Assembly: GCA_031384605.1 (NCBI GenBank)
Contig: JANNAT010000089.1
Location: forward strand, 62,001-126,000
DNA from: JANNAT01 sp031384605
Lineage (GTDB): Bacteria; Pseudomonadota; Alphaproteobacteria; Rhodobacterales; Rhodobacteraceae
Length of the DNA stretch: 64,000 nt
Direction of reading: 5' to 3'
The position numbers and the translations under genes were made by a program. A model generated the notes under the pieces. That model was not told the DNA's origin. It ran no database searches and was given only the letters and a program-made list of their open reading frames with translations. Shown here piece by piece: positions 7,508-15,444 of this stretch (position 1 is its first letter; the number at the start of each line of letters is the position of its first letter).

Positions 7508-8397
7508 GGCCGGGGCCGGATCTTGGGGCCACCGCAGATCCTGGTATCGACTTTGCCGATGGCCTTGGCGTCTTTTCCTGCAAAATCAAACGCATGCAGC
7601 ACGGTTTGCAAGGCAGCAATCCGGGCGCGTGATTTGTCATCTGCCAAAATTACGGTCCAGGGCGCGTGTTTGAAGTGTGATTTGGCGAACGTTTCATCAA
7701 TTGCCGCCGTATACTCATCCCACTTCGACAACCCATCAATATCAATCGACGACAGTTTCCACTGTTTCAGCGGGTCTTTCTCGCGGTCCATAAAGCGTTT
7801 CAACTGCTCGGCCTGGCCAACTTCCAGCCACAGCTTGATCAGGGTGATGCCTTCATCAACGACCATCGCTTCGAAATCCGGCAGCTGGCCAAAGAACTTG
7901 GTGCGCTGGTCGGGGGTGCAAAAGCCGAACACATGTTCGATCATCGCGCGATTATACCAGCTGCGGTCAAACATCGCGATTTCACCCGCTGCGGGCAGCC
8001 AATCGACATAGCGTTGGAAATACCACTGGGCGGCTTCACGGTCGGATGGCTTTGACAACGCCACAACCGATGCGATGCGCGGGTTCAGGTTTTCGCGCAT
8101 CGCCGAAATTGCCCCACCTTTGCCCGCCGCATCGCGGCCTTCAAACACCACGACCAGACGTTTTCCGGTGGCCTTAACGTCGGCATGCAGGCGCACCATT
8201 TGCAACTGAAGCGCATCCATATGGGCGGTATAGTCTTTCTTCTTCATCTCTTCGCGGTAGGGATAATCTTTCCATAAAATCGCATCCTTATCCGCCGTCT
8301 CAATGGCTTTGCGCACGGCTTTAGGCGCAGTTTCGCGGAAATGGCGGCTGATCGCCCCGTCAAACGGCAGATCGGTTACTGGCAAATCATCTGGCAT
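7504..8397 (-). CDS. ppk2: polyphosphate kinase 2
   Basis: 297 residues, the length of class I PPK2. It transfers phosphate between polyphosphate and nucleoside diphosphates (GDP/ADP), usually in the direction of NTP synthesis. Walker A FEGRDAAGKGG (~85-95), the lid/Walker B region FDRSWYNRAMIEHVFGFC (~143-160) and LIKLWLEVGQAEQLKRF are all intact. The start chosen (MPDDLPVTDL) avoids an extension into the upstream gene. It lies 28 bases after the hydrolase gene and overlaps tetR by four. Confidence 0.93.
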   Translation of the reverse strand: MPDDLPVTDLPFDGAISRHFRETAPKAVRKAIETADKDAILWKDYPYREEMKKKDYTAHMDALQLQMVRLHADVKATGKRLVVVFEGRDAAGKGGAISAMRENLNPRIASVVALSKPSDREAAQWYFQRYVDWLPAAGEIAMFDRSWYNRAMIEHVFGFCTPDQRTKFFGQLPDFEAMVVDEGITLIKLWLEVGQAEQLKRFMDREKDPLKQWKLSSIDIDGLSKWDEYTAAIDETFAKSHFKHAPWTVILADDKSRARIAALQTVLHAFDFAGKDAKAIGKVDTRICGGPKIRPRP

Positions 8398-8425
8398 GGC
8401 GCGTCTCCGGTTTGGGTTGCCATCA

Positions 8426-9391
8426 CTATGGCGATTGCGGTGAACTTCGCAATGCGGCCCGCGCGATGGCTGCGATGACAAGGTCGGTATGGCTGTAATG
8501 CGGCATATGACCCGCACCATTGATCACTGTCAGATGGGCATTGGGCATGCGCTGCGCAAAGGGGGCCGAGTGAATTTTCAACGGCACGATTGTGTCGGCG
8601 GTGCCATGCACCATCTCGATGGGCAGGGCCAATTCAGCATAGCGCACCTCCATCGCCACGATCTGATCGCGCAAGGCGTTCACTTGCCCCGCATTGGCCC
8701 GCAGGGTTGACCGGCGCAACGTCAGACCCACGTCAATGGCATCGCCATAACCTTGTGGCACCGCTGCAGGCGCGAATACGCCCATGATGCTGCTGTCGAT
8801 GTAATTTTCTGGCACAAACGCGGTGGCAATCGGGATGATCAGGGCTGATCCGAACCGGCTGGCCGTCAGGCGATACCAGATGTCCAGATCACCGGGCCAG
8901 GGCAGCGACACCGCCGATATCAGCACAAGCGCGCGCGGCTTAACCGGTGCATGCAGCGCCCAGGCCAGCGATACCGCCCCGCCATAGCTTTGCCCCACCA
9001 CAATCGGGTTGGTCACGCCCAGAACCTCAGCCGCCGCTGACAAGTGCAGCGCCTGGCCCTTCAGGCTGTCGTCTTTGATCGGATCTGACCAGCCCAAACC
9101 GGGCCTGTCAAACGCAATCACCCGGTATTGGCTGACAAGGTCCGCCGCCAACGGCCCTGTCAGGTCAAGCGCGTTGCCGGATGCACCGTGGATCAAGATC
9201 AGATCCGGGCCGCTGCCCGCCATGATGTAATGCACCCGCAGCCCGTTGACCGTGATAAACTGGCCGCGCGCCGGGTGGGCGGCGATCAGGGCCGCTTCCC
9301 GCGCCGCAGCCCGAAAGTGAACAAACACCGCAAACGCCGCAACAAGCGCCGCGAATATGGTCAGGCTAACGCCCAATTTGCGCAATATCAT
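8426..9391 (-). CDS. alpha/beta hydrolase, membrane-anchored
   Basis: 321 residues. An N-terminal hydrophobic helix (~7-25) probably anchors it in the inner membrane. The alpha/beta-hydrolase core follows: oxyanion-hole HGASGN (~69), nucleophile elbow GQSYGG with Ser135, an acid residue in HGTADTIVP, and catalytic His in GAGHMPHY. Substrate unknown; the scaffold suits esterase, lipase-like or haloperoxidase-like roles. Its first 26 bases overlap the end of metA, so translation is coupled. Confidence 0.85.
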   Translation of the reverse strand: MILRKLGVSLTIFAALVAAFAVFVHFRAAAREAALIAAHPARGQFITVNGLRVHYIMAGSGPDLILIHGASGNALDLTGPLAADLVSQYRVIAFDRPGLGWSDPIKDDSLKGQALHLSAAAEVLGVTNPIVVGQSYGGAVSLAWALHAPVKPRALVLISAVSLPWPGDLDIWYRLTASRFGSALIIPIATAFVPENYIDSSIMGVFAPAAVPQGYGDAIDVGLTLRRSTLRANAGQVNALRDQIVAMEVRYAELALPIEMVHGTADTIVPLKIHSAPFAQRMPNAHLTVINGAGHMPHYSHTDLVIAAIARAALRSSPQSP

Positions 9392-10289
9392 AGGGCGTGG
9401 CCTGATATATCTCATTGATCCAATTGCCATAAAGCAAATGCGCATGGCTGCGCCATCGGTTCAAGGGCGGGTTGGCCGGGTTGTCGGCAGGGTAATAATT
9501 TGACGGCACATTGATCGGGGTGCCCGCGTCGATGTCACGGTCGTATTCCTGTTTCAACGTGCCGCTGTCGTATTCCATATGGTCAAAAATATACAGCGCC
9601 CGGTGGGCCGGATCATCCACCAGACAGGGCCCGGTCAGTGCATTGCCCAACAAGGTGGTCAACCCGGGTGCGGCGGCAATTTCCGCCTGCCGCATTTCGG
9701 TCCAGCGGGATACAGGCGTCAGCGCATCATCGGCAAAACCGCGCAGATAGGGCGAGGCGGGGGCCAGATTTTGTTGGCGAAAACAGCCGAAGGCCTTGTG
9801 ATCCAGCAGATGCTTTTGCACGCCGTGGAAATGGTTGATCATCGCCATCCCGCCCCAGCACACGCCAAAGGTGGATTGCACATGGGTCTGGGTCCAGTTC
9901 ATCACCTGCACCAATTCGTCCCAATAGGTTACGTCTTGAAACGCCAGATGTTCAATTGGCGCGCCGGTGATGATCAGCCCGTCAAATTTCTCATCCGTTG
10001 CGGCCACATCGGCAAAGGGGCGGTAAAACGCCGCCATATGTTCGGACGCGGTATTTTTGGTCTGATGTTCGGTCATCCGGATCAGTTGGAAATCTATTTG
10101 CAACGGCGTCGCCCCGATCAGGCGCGCAAACTGGGTTTCGGTCTGGATTTTCTTCGGCATCAGGTTCAACAGCGCAATCCGCAGCGGGCGGATTTCCTGC
10201 GTCGCCGCCCGCTCGGGTGAAATCACCATCACGCCTTCGCCCTTCAAGACGTCATAGGCGGGCAGGCTGGTGGGCAGGGTAATCGGCAT
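9366..10289 (-). CDS. metAA: homoserine O-acetyltransferase of the MetA fold
   Basis: 307 residues, first committed step of methionine synthesis: acylation of homoserine. Catalytic Cys144 lies in FGVCWGGMAM and the downstream His/Glu pair in the DHMEYDSGTL and QEYDRDIDAG regions. The segment TGAPIEHLAF has Glu113 at the position where the classical succinyltransferase of E. coli has Gly (its residue 111). Work on the Bacillus cereus enzyme shows that Glu there selects acetyl-CoA, so this is predicted to be MetAA rather than MetAS. It sits 14 bases after an uncharacterised ATPase gene in the same operon. Confidence 0.9.
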   Translation of the reverse strand: MPITLPTSLPAYDVLKGEGVMVISPERAATQEIRPLRIALLNLMPKKIQTETQFARLIGATPLQIDFQLIRMTEHQTKNTASEHMAAFYRPFADVAATDEKFDGLIITGAPIEHLAFQDVTYWDELVQVMNWTQTHVQSTFGVCWGGMAMINHFHGVQKHLLDHKAFGCFRQQNLAPASPYLRGFADDALTPVSRWTEMRQAEIAAAPGLTTLLGNALTGPCLVDDPAHRALYIFDHMEYDSGTLKQEYDRDIDAGTPINVPSNYYPADNPANPPLNRWRSHAHLLYGNWINEIYQATPYDIAQIGR

Positions 10290-10303
10290 GTCAGTCTCCG
10301 GCG

Positions 10304-11164
10304 TTAGGCGCGATCAAGGGCGGCGGCGATCAGGGCATCGAAATCGGCGGGGGTGCGCACGGTGGCAACGTCGTCGGCGGTCAGGGTTACCCCCCAGCGC
10401 GCCATGGCGTCGTAACGCGGTTGGCGGTGATCCAAAAGGCGCGCATAGCCAAAGCGCAAAAATTCATCAGGATCAACCTGTTCGGCGGGTTTATCATTGT
10501 GGGCAAGATAGTCGGCCCAGACGGTTTGCAAGAAATCGGGATTGTAATAAATTGGCTTCGGCGCGCGATCAAAACGGCGGGTCAGTTCGGCCTTATGCGC
10601 CGCAGATCCTTTGATCCAAACCAACAGCAGGTTTTCCGAAAGCGCCGTCATCACCGGATCCTTCGCATCATCGGCATCGACCACTTCGCAGATCGAGCCG
10701 GACGTATCGCAAACGAAATTCTGATAGCCATAGATATCCTCGGCCCGCGCGATGAATCGCGGCACGTCCAGCATGGCGGCGATTTCGGCTGCCGCATGTT
10801 GGGCCTGACGGTGCTGGTATTGGGCGAAATCAACGCCGCCTTGCGCAGGGTTGCCCGGCTTGCCCAGATAGGTCGACAACGGGGCCAGATTGTCAAAGGT
10901 GATGTTTGAGGCGATATAGACGGAATCCGTCATCATCAATTCGCGCAAAAGCGGCACTTTCATCGCCTCGCGCTTGAAGTTATCGCTGATGAATTCGCCC
11001 ATATAGCGCGTGCCGATGCGGTAATCGACCGAGTAATGAAAATACGCCGCCCCATCACGCAGCATGTTGGACAGATGGGTCTTGCCCAACCCCGACATGC
11101 CGAACAACAACACCCGCTTTTTGGGCGCACTCAGGTAGTCTTGCCCAGAGCTATAGATCATCAT
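10304..11164 (-). CDS. uncharacterised P-loop ATPase, Rhodobacteraceae type
   Basis: 286 residues. Walker A is GMSGLGKTHLSNML (~20-33 from the chosen start), early in the protein, as in small nucleoside kinases or nucleotide-dependent chaperones. Other features are VDYRIGTRYMGEFISDNF, a DTSGSICEVVD segment near the middle and LLVWIKGSA. It is soluble, without signal peptide. Two ATG codons in tandem precede the reading; GGTGG upstream supports this start. It is the first gene of the operon with metA and is separated from it by only 14 bases. I know it only as a conserved hypothetical ATPase; no function can be assigned. Confidence 0.75.
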   Translation of the reverse strand: MMIYSSGQDYLSAPKKRVLLFGMSGLGKTHLSNMLRDGAAYFHYSVDYRIGTRYMGEFISDNFKREAMKVPLLRELMMTDSVYIASNITFDNLAPLSTYLGKPGNPAQGGVDFAQYQHRQAQHAAAEIAAMLDVPRFIARAEDIYGYQNFVCDTSGSICEVVDADDAKDPVMTALSENLLLVWIKGSAAHKAELTRRFDRAPKPIYYNPDFLQTVWADYLAHNDKPAEQVDPDEFLRFGYARLLDHRQPRYDAMARWGVTLTADDVATVRTPADFDALIAAALDRA

Positions 11165-11236
11165 GCCACCAAAATTACCGCTATGGCGTTGATATCCGGC
11201 GTGCAGCCCAAGATCACGCGGAAAATGGCGCAGCAC

Positions 11237-11269
11237 AAAAGGAAAGGTCCCGCACCGGAATGCGGGGCC
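11237..11269 (-). terminator. terminator of the FadL-like gene
   Basis: A stem GGTCCCGCA/TGCGGGGCC with six bases in the loop lies 25 bases beyond the stop. In the minus direction it is followed by a T-rich run (TTTCCTTTT). It separates the porin gene from the ATPase-metA operon. Confidence 0.65.
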
Positions 11270-11293
11270 TCGGAATTTTGCATCGACTTTGGA

Positions 11294-12397
11294 TCAGAAG
11301 CTGTAAGCGAATTTTACGCCAATGCCTAAGGCCGAATTACCCGTAAAGTCTGCCCGAGCAGTATCGCTGGTTTCTGGATTGGCGTCACCCAACTTGGTAT
11401 AGTTGACGCCTGTTGTGATTTTGATGTTGCCTGTCGAATATATCCCAGCCAGTGTTATGCCTAGCCGGCCGTTCGTCGGTGCCAAGGGTGACACCAACGG
11501 ATCGCCCTTACCTTCATAGCTAACCGAAACTGCGCCTGACCAAGTATCTGAAAACTTGCGGCCAACACCTAGCGTGTAGGTGGTGCTGTTTTCCAGATCA
11601 ATCAAACCGCCACCTGCGCGAGGCGTAAAGAATGCAGGATCTAGTTTGAACTTCGACCATTCTGCCCAGCGGATTGACCCAAAAACCAATGTATTTTTTG
11701 CAACTCCACTTTGGAAGTCCAAGTTTATGGATTGCGGGGTATCTACCGATGTTGCGACTGCACTTACCGGGGCACCGCGGACGGTTTCAAGAGTGGCAAA
11801 CTCATGGGTAATCGCCGAATTGTAGGTCAACGCGACGCGCAACGCGATTTCTGGCTTTTCATAGGCAACACCGACCGAATAGCCGGTGCTTGTGTCTGAT
11901 TTCAAGTCAACGGAATAGCCATTGAAAGGGCCATAGGCGGCGCCACGCAAATCTACCTGCGCGCTTGATTTCTGCAACCGCAAACCACCAAATGCACTGA
12001 ACCCATTATTAAATTTATAACGCAACAACCCTGTCAAAGCTGTCGATTTCGCCACAGCTCGGGTACCGCCAAGGGCTATAGACCCGGCACCATAAAGCAC
12101 ATCTGCCCCAAAAGGCTGATCCAAAATCAAGGCTGCGGACAGATTTTCACTTAAGTCTGTTTTTACGGACATCCCAAATTGTAGATAGTTCGCGGCTACA
12201 TTTCCCGATGGTCCGCCTCCAAAAGCAGCCACATCTACGCCAGAAACGTTTGGAGCAACGCTGCCGAAACTGAATTCGGTATAGTCGCCCTTTTCAAACA
12301 AGGCACCGTTGCCTTGGCCAGACCGGTCAATGCCTCCCGCATGCAGCGCCGTCGTCGTCAGTGCCAACGCGCCAAGCGTGGTTAGGATATTTTTCAT
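11294..12397 (-). CDS. outer-membrane transport protein, OMPP1/FadL/TodX family
   Basis: 367 residues. A signal peptide (MKNILTTLGALALTTTALHA) is followed by a beta-barrel with alternating polar/hydrophobic strands and a C-terminal aromatic residue (KFAYSF), the signal for barrel insertion. The N-terminal segment RSGQGNGALFEKGDY, the middle SIRWAEWSKF and the end NYTKLGDA match FadL-like proteins that pass long-chain fatty acids or other hydrophobic compounds. It is shorter than E. coli FadL. Base composition is visibly lower in GC, with mixed codon use, unlike all its neighbours, so it may be a transferred gene. Confidence 0.82.
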   Translation of the reverse strand: MKNILTTLGALALTTTALHAGGIDRSGQGNGALFEKGDYTEFSFGSVAPNVSGVDVAAFGGGPSGNVAANYLQFGMSVKTDLSENLSAALILDQPFGADVLYGAGSIALGGTRAVAKSTALTGLLRYKFNNGFSAFGGLRLQKSSAQVDLRGAAYGPFNGYSVDLKSDTSTGYSVGVAYEKPEIALRVALTYNSAITHEFATLETVRGAPVSAVATSVDTPQSINLDFQSGVAKNTLVFGSIRWAEWSKFKLDPAFFTPRAGGGLIDLENSTTYTLGVGRKFSDTWSGAVSVSYEGKGDPLVSPLAPTNGRLGITLAGIYSTGNIKITTGVNYTKLGDANPETSDTARADFTGNSALGIGVKFAYSF

Positions 12398-12515
12398 GTT
12401 TCTCTCTCCCCGTAAAATTGTCGCACTCGTCCGGATCCATCGTTGTCGCGGGTCTTGGGATGTATTTGCGCGTCTGAAATCAGCCTATGCGCCTATTTTC
12501 AAATCGGTCAATCAA

Positions 12516-12539
12516 TGACGCCGCGTCACAAAATTGTGA
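12516..12539. promoter_or_regulatory. two overlapping palindromes between the fadL-like and ltrA genes
   Basis: TGACGC-C-GCGTCA and TCACAA-AA-TTGTGA overlap by three bases, about 120 bases before the fadL-like start and 130 before ltrA. The second has the inverse layout of a CRP site. Nothing else stands out in this 271-base divergent region apart from a small hairpin (GGCAAA..TTTGCC near 12557-12574). Confidence 0.35.
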
Positions 12540-12668
12540 GGTTTGCAATGTGGTAAATCGGGCAAAACCCGTTTGCCGCGCCAACCCGGAGTCCTGCCCG
12601 CCCGACTTGCTGCCGAAGGCGCGCCGCACTAGGCTTTGCAAGTATTGGCAGACGATTGGGGGGGCGGG

Positions 12669-13832
12669 ATGACCAATCAGATTTTGCGGGGCACCGATGG
12701 TCGTGTCGGCTTTGTAGAGCTGTTCTTTGATCTGGTGTTCGTTTTTGCCATCACCCAGATCAGCCACAATCTGCTGTATAACTATGATCGGCAGGGGGTG
12801 CTTGAAACCGCAATGCTGTTTCAGGCGATCTGGATGGTGTGGATTTACACCACCTGGGTTTTGAACCTGCTGGACCCGAATGCTGTTGCGGTGCGGTGTC
12901 TGTTATTCGCGCTGATGCTGGGCGGGCTGTTCTTGTCGATGGCGGTGCCGCAGGCGTTTGGCGCGCGGGGTTTGGTGTTTGCGCTGGCCTATGTGACGAT
13001 GCAGATGGGCCGCACGTTGTTCTTTTTGGTGTTGATGTGGCACAATCCGGCAAGCCAGTTGGCGTATGGCCGCATCTTTGTCTGGTTTACGGTGTCATCG
13101 CTTTTCTGGATTTCGGGGGGTCTGGCCAGTGATGAGACGCGGATCATGCTTTGGCTGATCGCGATTGTCATTGAATTTATCGCGGCTTTGGTTGGGTATT
13201 TTGTGCCGGGGCTGGGGCGCGCACTTTCCACCGACTGGAATGTGCTGGGCGGGCATATGGCCGAACGCTGCGGTCTTTTTGTGATAATTTGTCTGGGCGA
13301 ATTGCTGCTGGTATCCGGGGCAACCTTTGCGGATATGGTCTGGACGCCGTCGGGCATTCTGGCCTTCTTGTCGGCAGTGGCAGGGGCCATCGGGATGTGG
13401 TGGGTGTATTTTCATATTGGCTACACCCGCGCGGTTCATCAGATTGAACATTCTGACAATCCGGGTCGTCTGGCGCGGTTGGCCTACAGCTATATCCATA
13501 TTCCGATTGTGGCCGGCATTGTGCTGTCGGCGGTCGGGTCGGAGCGGGCGATTGCCCATCCAAATGATGCGGGCGTGCTGGTTGAAGCGGCGTCGGTGAT
13601 CGGTGGGGTGGCCTTGTTCTTATTGGGCAATGGGCTGTTCAAGTGGATGTCATCGGCGCGGTATTTTCCGCTGTCCCATATTGTGGGCTTGGGGATGTGC
13701 GTGGTCTTCGCGGCGGCTGGATCGTTTACCACCTTGCTTGGGCTGAATGTGGCCGCTGCGGTGATTTTAGCCGTTGTGGCAATCTGGGAGCATGTGTCTT
13801 TCGCCAAAGGTCCAAGCCCAAGCCCAGACTAA
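12669..13832 (+). CDS. ltrA: low temperature requirement protein A (LtrA) family membrane protein
   Basis: 387 residues, a polytopic inner-membrane protein with about ten hydrophobic segments. The N-terminal motif VGFVELFFDLVFVFAITQIS is the LtrA signature, and AERCGLFVIICLGELLLVSG (~198-217) is the second conserved block. LtrA was first linked to cold growth in Listeria; its transport or enzyme activity is unknown. The ATG at 12669 is preceded by GGGGGGCGGG; an earlier ATG lacks a site. It converges with the MFS gene six bases downstream. Confidence 0.88.
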   Translation: MTNQILRGTDGRVGFVELFFDLVFVFAITQISHNLLYNYDRQGVLETAMLFQAIWMVWIYTTWVLNLLDPNAVAVRCLLFALMLGGLFLSMAVPQAFGARGLVFALAYVTMQMGRTLFFLVLMWHNPASQLAYGRIFVWFTVSSLFWISGGLASDETRIMLWLIAIVIEFIAALVGYFVPGLGRALSTDWNVLGGHMAERCGLFVIICLGELLLVSGATFADMVWTPSGILAFLSAVAGAIGMWWVYFHIGYTRAVHQIEHSDNPGRLARLAYSYIHIPIVAGIVLSAVGSERAIAHPNDAGVLVEAASVIGGVALFLLGNGLFKWMSSARYFPLSHIVGLGMCVVFAAAGSFTTLLGLNVAAAVILAVVAIWEHVSFAKGPSPSPD

Positions 13833-13838
13833 ACTAGA

Positions 13839-15095
13839 CTAGACTTTATCTTGATCGGCCCCATCCAACCGATCCGCGCGGCGCAAGTCGGGAAACAGCC
13901 AAGCCCAGGTGCCGGTCACAATAATCGTGCCCACACCGCCAAACACCGCCGCCGCAACCGGACCGATCAGGCGTGAGACAACACCGCTTTCAAATTCGCC
14001 CAACTCGTTCGAGCCAGAGATGAACAACCCCGACACCGAAGACACCCGCCCGCGCATATGGTCGGGTGTGACAATTTGCACCAAGGTCTGGCGCACATAG
14101 ACCGAAATCATATCAGCGGCCCCCAGAAAAGCCAAAGCCGCGACGGAAAGCCACATGTTCTTTGACAGGCCAAAAACGATCGTCGCCACGCCAAAGGCGG
14201 CAACGGCCCAAAACATCCGCACACCGGCATGGCGCCTTAGCGGCCAACGCACCAGAATCAATGCCATGATCACACCCCCAACTGCAGTGGCAGATCGCAA
14301 AATGCCAAAACCTTCGGACCCGACGTTCAAGATGTCTGACGCAAAGGCGGGCAACAGGGCCGTGGCCCCGCCCAACAAAACCGCAAATAAATCCAACGAG
14401 ATCGCCCCAAACACGATTTTATTTGACCATGTATAGGCCAGCCCTTCGCGAATTTGCTGCAACTGGCTGCCGGGTTGGCGCACGGGCGTTGTGTTGGCGC
14501 GCATGAACAGCATGATCACGACACCGCCCATCAACAATCCAGTGGCGACAGCAAAAGAAAATGCCGTCGAGATGGCACAAAGCACGCCGCCAATCGACGG
14601 CCCGACCACCACCGCTGCCTGCCATGTCAGCGATTTCAGCGATATCGCTTGCGGCATATCCGCCACAGGCACCAGCATTGGCACCAAAGCGGATGCCGCG
14701 GGCGACAAGAATGCGCGCGCCGCCCCGAACACGGCGGCGATGGCGAAGATATGATTGAAACTTGGCGAGGATTCAATGGCCACCGCCACCAGCGCCAACA
14801 GGCACAGCCCTTCAACGCATAGGCTGATCAGCACAATGGCGCGGCGCGAATGGCGGTCGGCCATCGACCCGGCCCAAAGTGACAGCACAAACAGCGGCAA
14901 AAATTCGGCCAGACCGACCATGCCGACCAAAAACGCGCTTTCCTCGATGCTGCGGGTTTCGCGGGCGACAGTGTAAATCTGCCATCCGATGGTGACGGAT
15001 TGGATTTGTGCCGCCACCCCAACCAGCAACATGCCCAACCAGAACAGGCCAAAATCACGATGGCGGAACAGGAAATTTGACTGCAATCGGCTCAT
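13839..15095 (-). CDS. MFS transporter, EntS/MFS_3 type
   Basis: 418 residues, about twelve transmembrane helices. The loop 2-3 motif appears as GSMADRHSRRAIVLIS (~74-89), and the fold resembles enterobactin-exporter EntS and the TMEM/MFS_3 group. SIGWQIY-type sequence at residues 29-45 and the end DLRRADRLDGADQDKV fit this group. The substrate is not predictable. The ATG giving MSRLQSNFLFRHRDFGLFW is preferred over one 42 bases upstream. Confidence 0.85.
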   Translation of the reverse strand: MSRLQSNFLFRHRDFGLFWLGMLLVGVAAQIQSVTIGWQIYTVARETRSIEESAFLVGMVGLAEFLPLFVLSLWAGSMADRHSRRAIVLISLCVEGLCLLALVAVAIESSPSFNHIFAIAAVFGAARAFLSPAASALVPMLVPVADMPQAISLKSLTWQAAVVVGPSIGGVLCAISTAFSFAVATGLLMGGVVIMLFMRANTTPVRQPGSQLQQIREGLAYTWSNKIVFGAISLDLFAVLLGGATALLPAFASDILNVGSEGFGILRSATAVGGVIMALILVRWPLRRHAGVRMFWAVAAFGVATIVFGLSKNMWLSVAALAFLGAADMISVYVRQTLVQIVTPDHMRGRVSSVSGLFISGSNELGEFESGVVSRLIGPVAAAVFGGVGTIIVTGTWAWLFPDLRRADRLDGADQDKV

Positions 15096-15168
15096 GCGCC
15101 CAGACCTAGCGCGAAGCTTTCGGCGGGGCCAGATCAAAAGCTGCAGCGGCCTGATGCAAAAAACCGGA

Positions 15169-15444
15169 TTATGTTAGGTCTGTCAGCTGAAAATCGCGGA
15201 CCAAGCCTTGCGACACCTGCCACCAGACCGACGCGCGATTGCGGGTTTGGTGCGCGTCAAACGCGGTGCGGTCGGTATAGGTTTCATCCAAAAGCCAGAC
15301 CATCGGATCGGCAGATTGGGTCACGTCAAAGCGGATACAGCCCGTCTCGGCCCGGCTAAGGCGGATGTGGTCGGGCAGATAGGTTTCAACGATGATCAGA
15401 TCATCGGGGGTGGCGCAAGTCAGGGTGCCGGTCAGGCGGATCAT
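15169..15444 (-). CDS. antibiotic biosynthesis monooxygenase (ABM) domain protein
   Basis: 91 residues, a single ABM/dimeric alpha-beta barrel domain of the YgiN/quinol monooxygenase type: an opening beta-strand (IRLTGTLTC), a helix with VETYLPDHIRLSRAETGCIRFDV, and the strand/helix pair LLDETYTDRTAFDAHQ. These proteins are cofactor-free oxygenases or scavengers of reactive quinones. Its start overlaps the guaA stop by four bases, so it is the second gene of a guaA operon. The link to GMP synthesis is unclear. Confidence 0.82.
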   Translation of the reverse strand: MIRLTGTLTCATPDDLIIVETYLPDHIRLSRAETGCIRFDVTQSADPMVWLLDETYTDRTAFDAHQTRNRASVWWQVSQGLVRDFQLTDLT

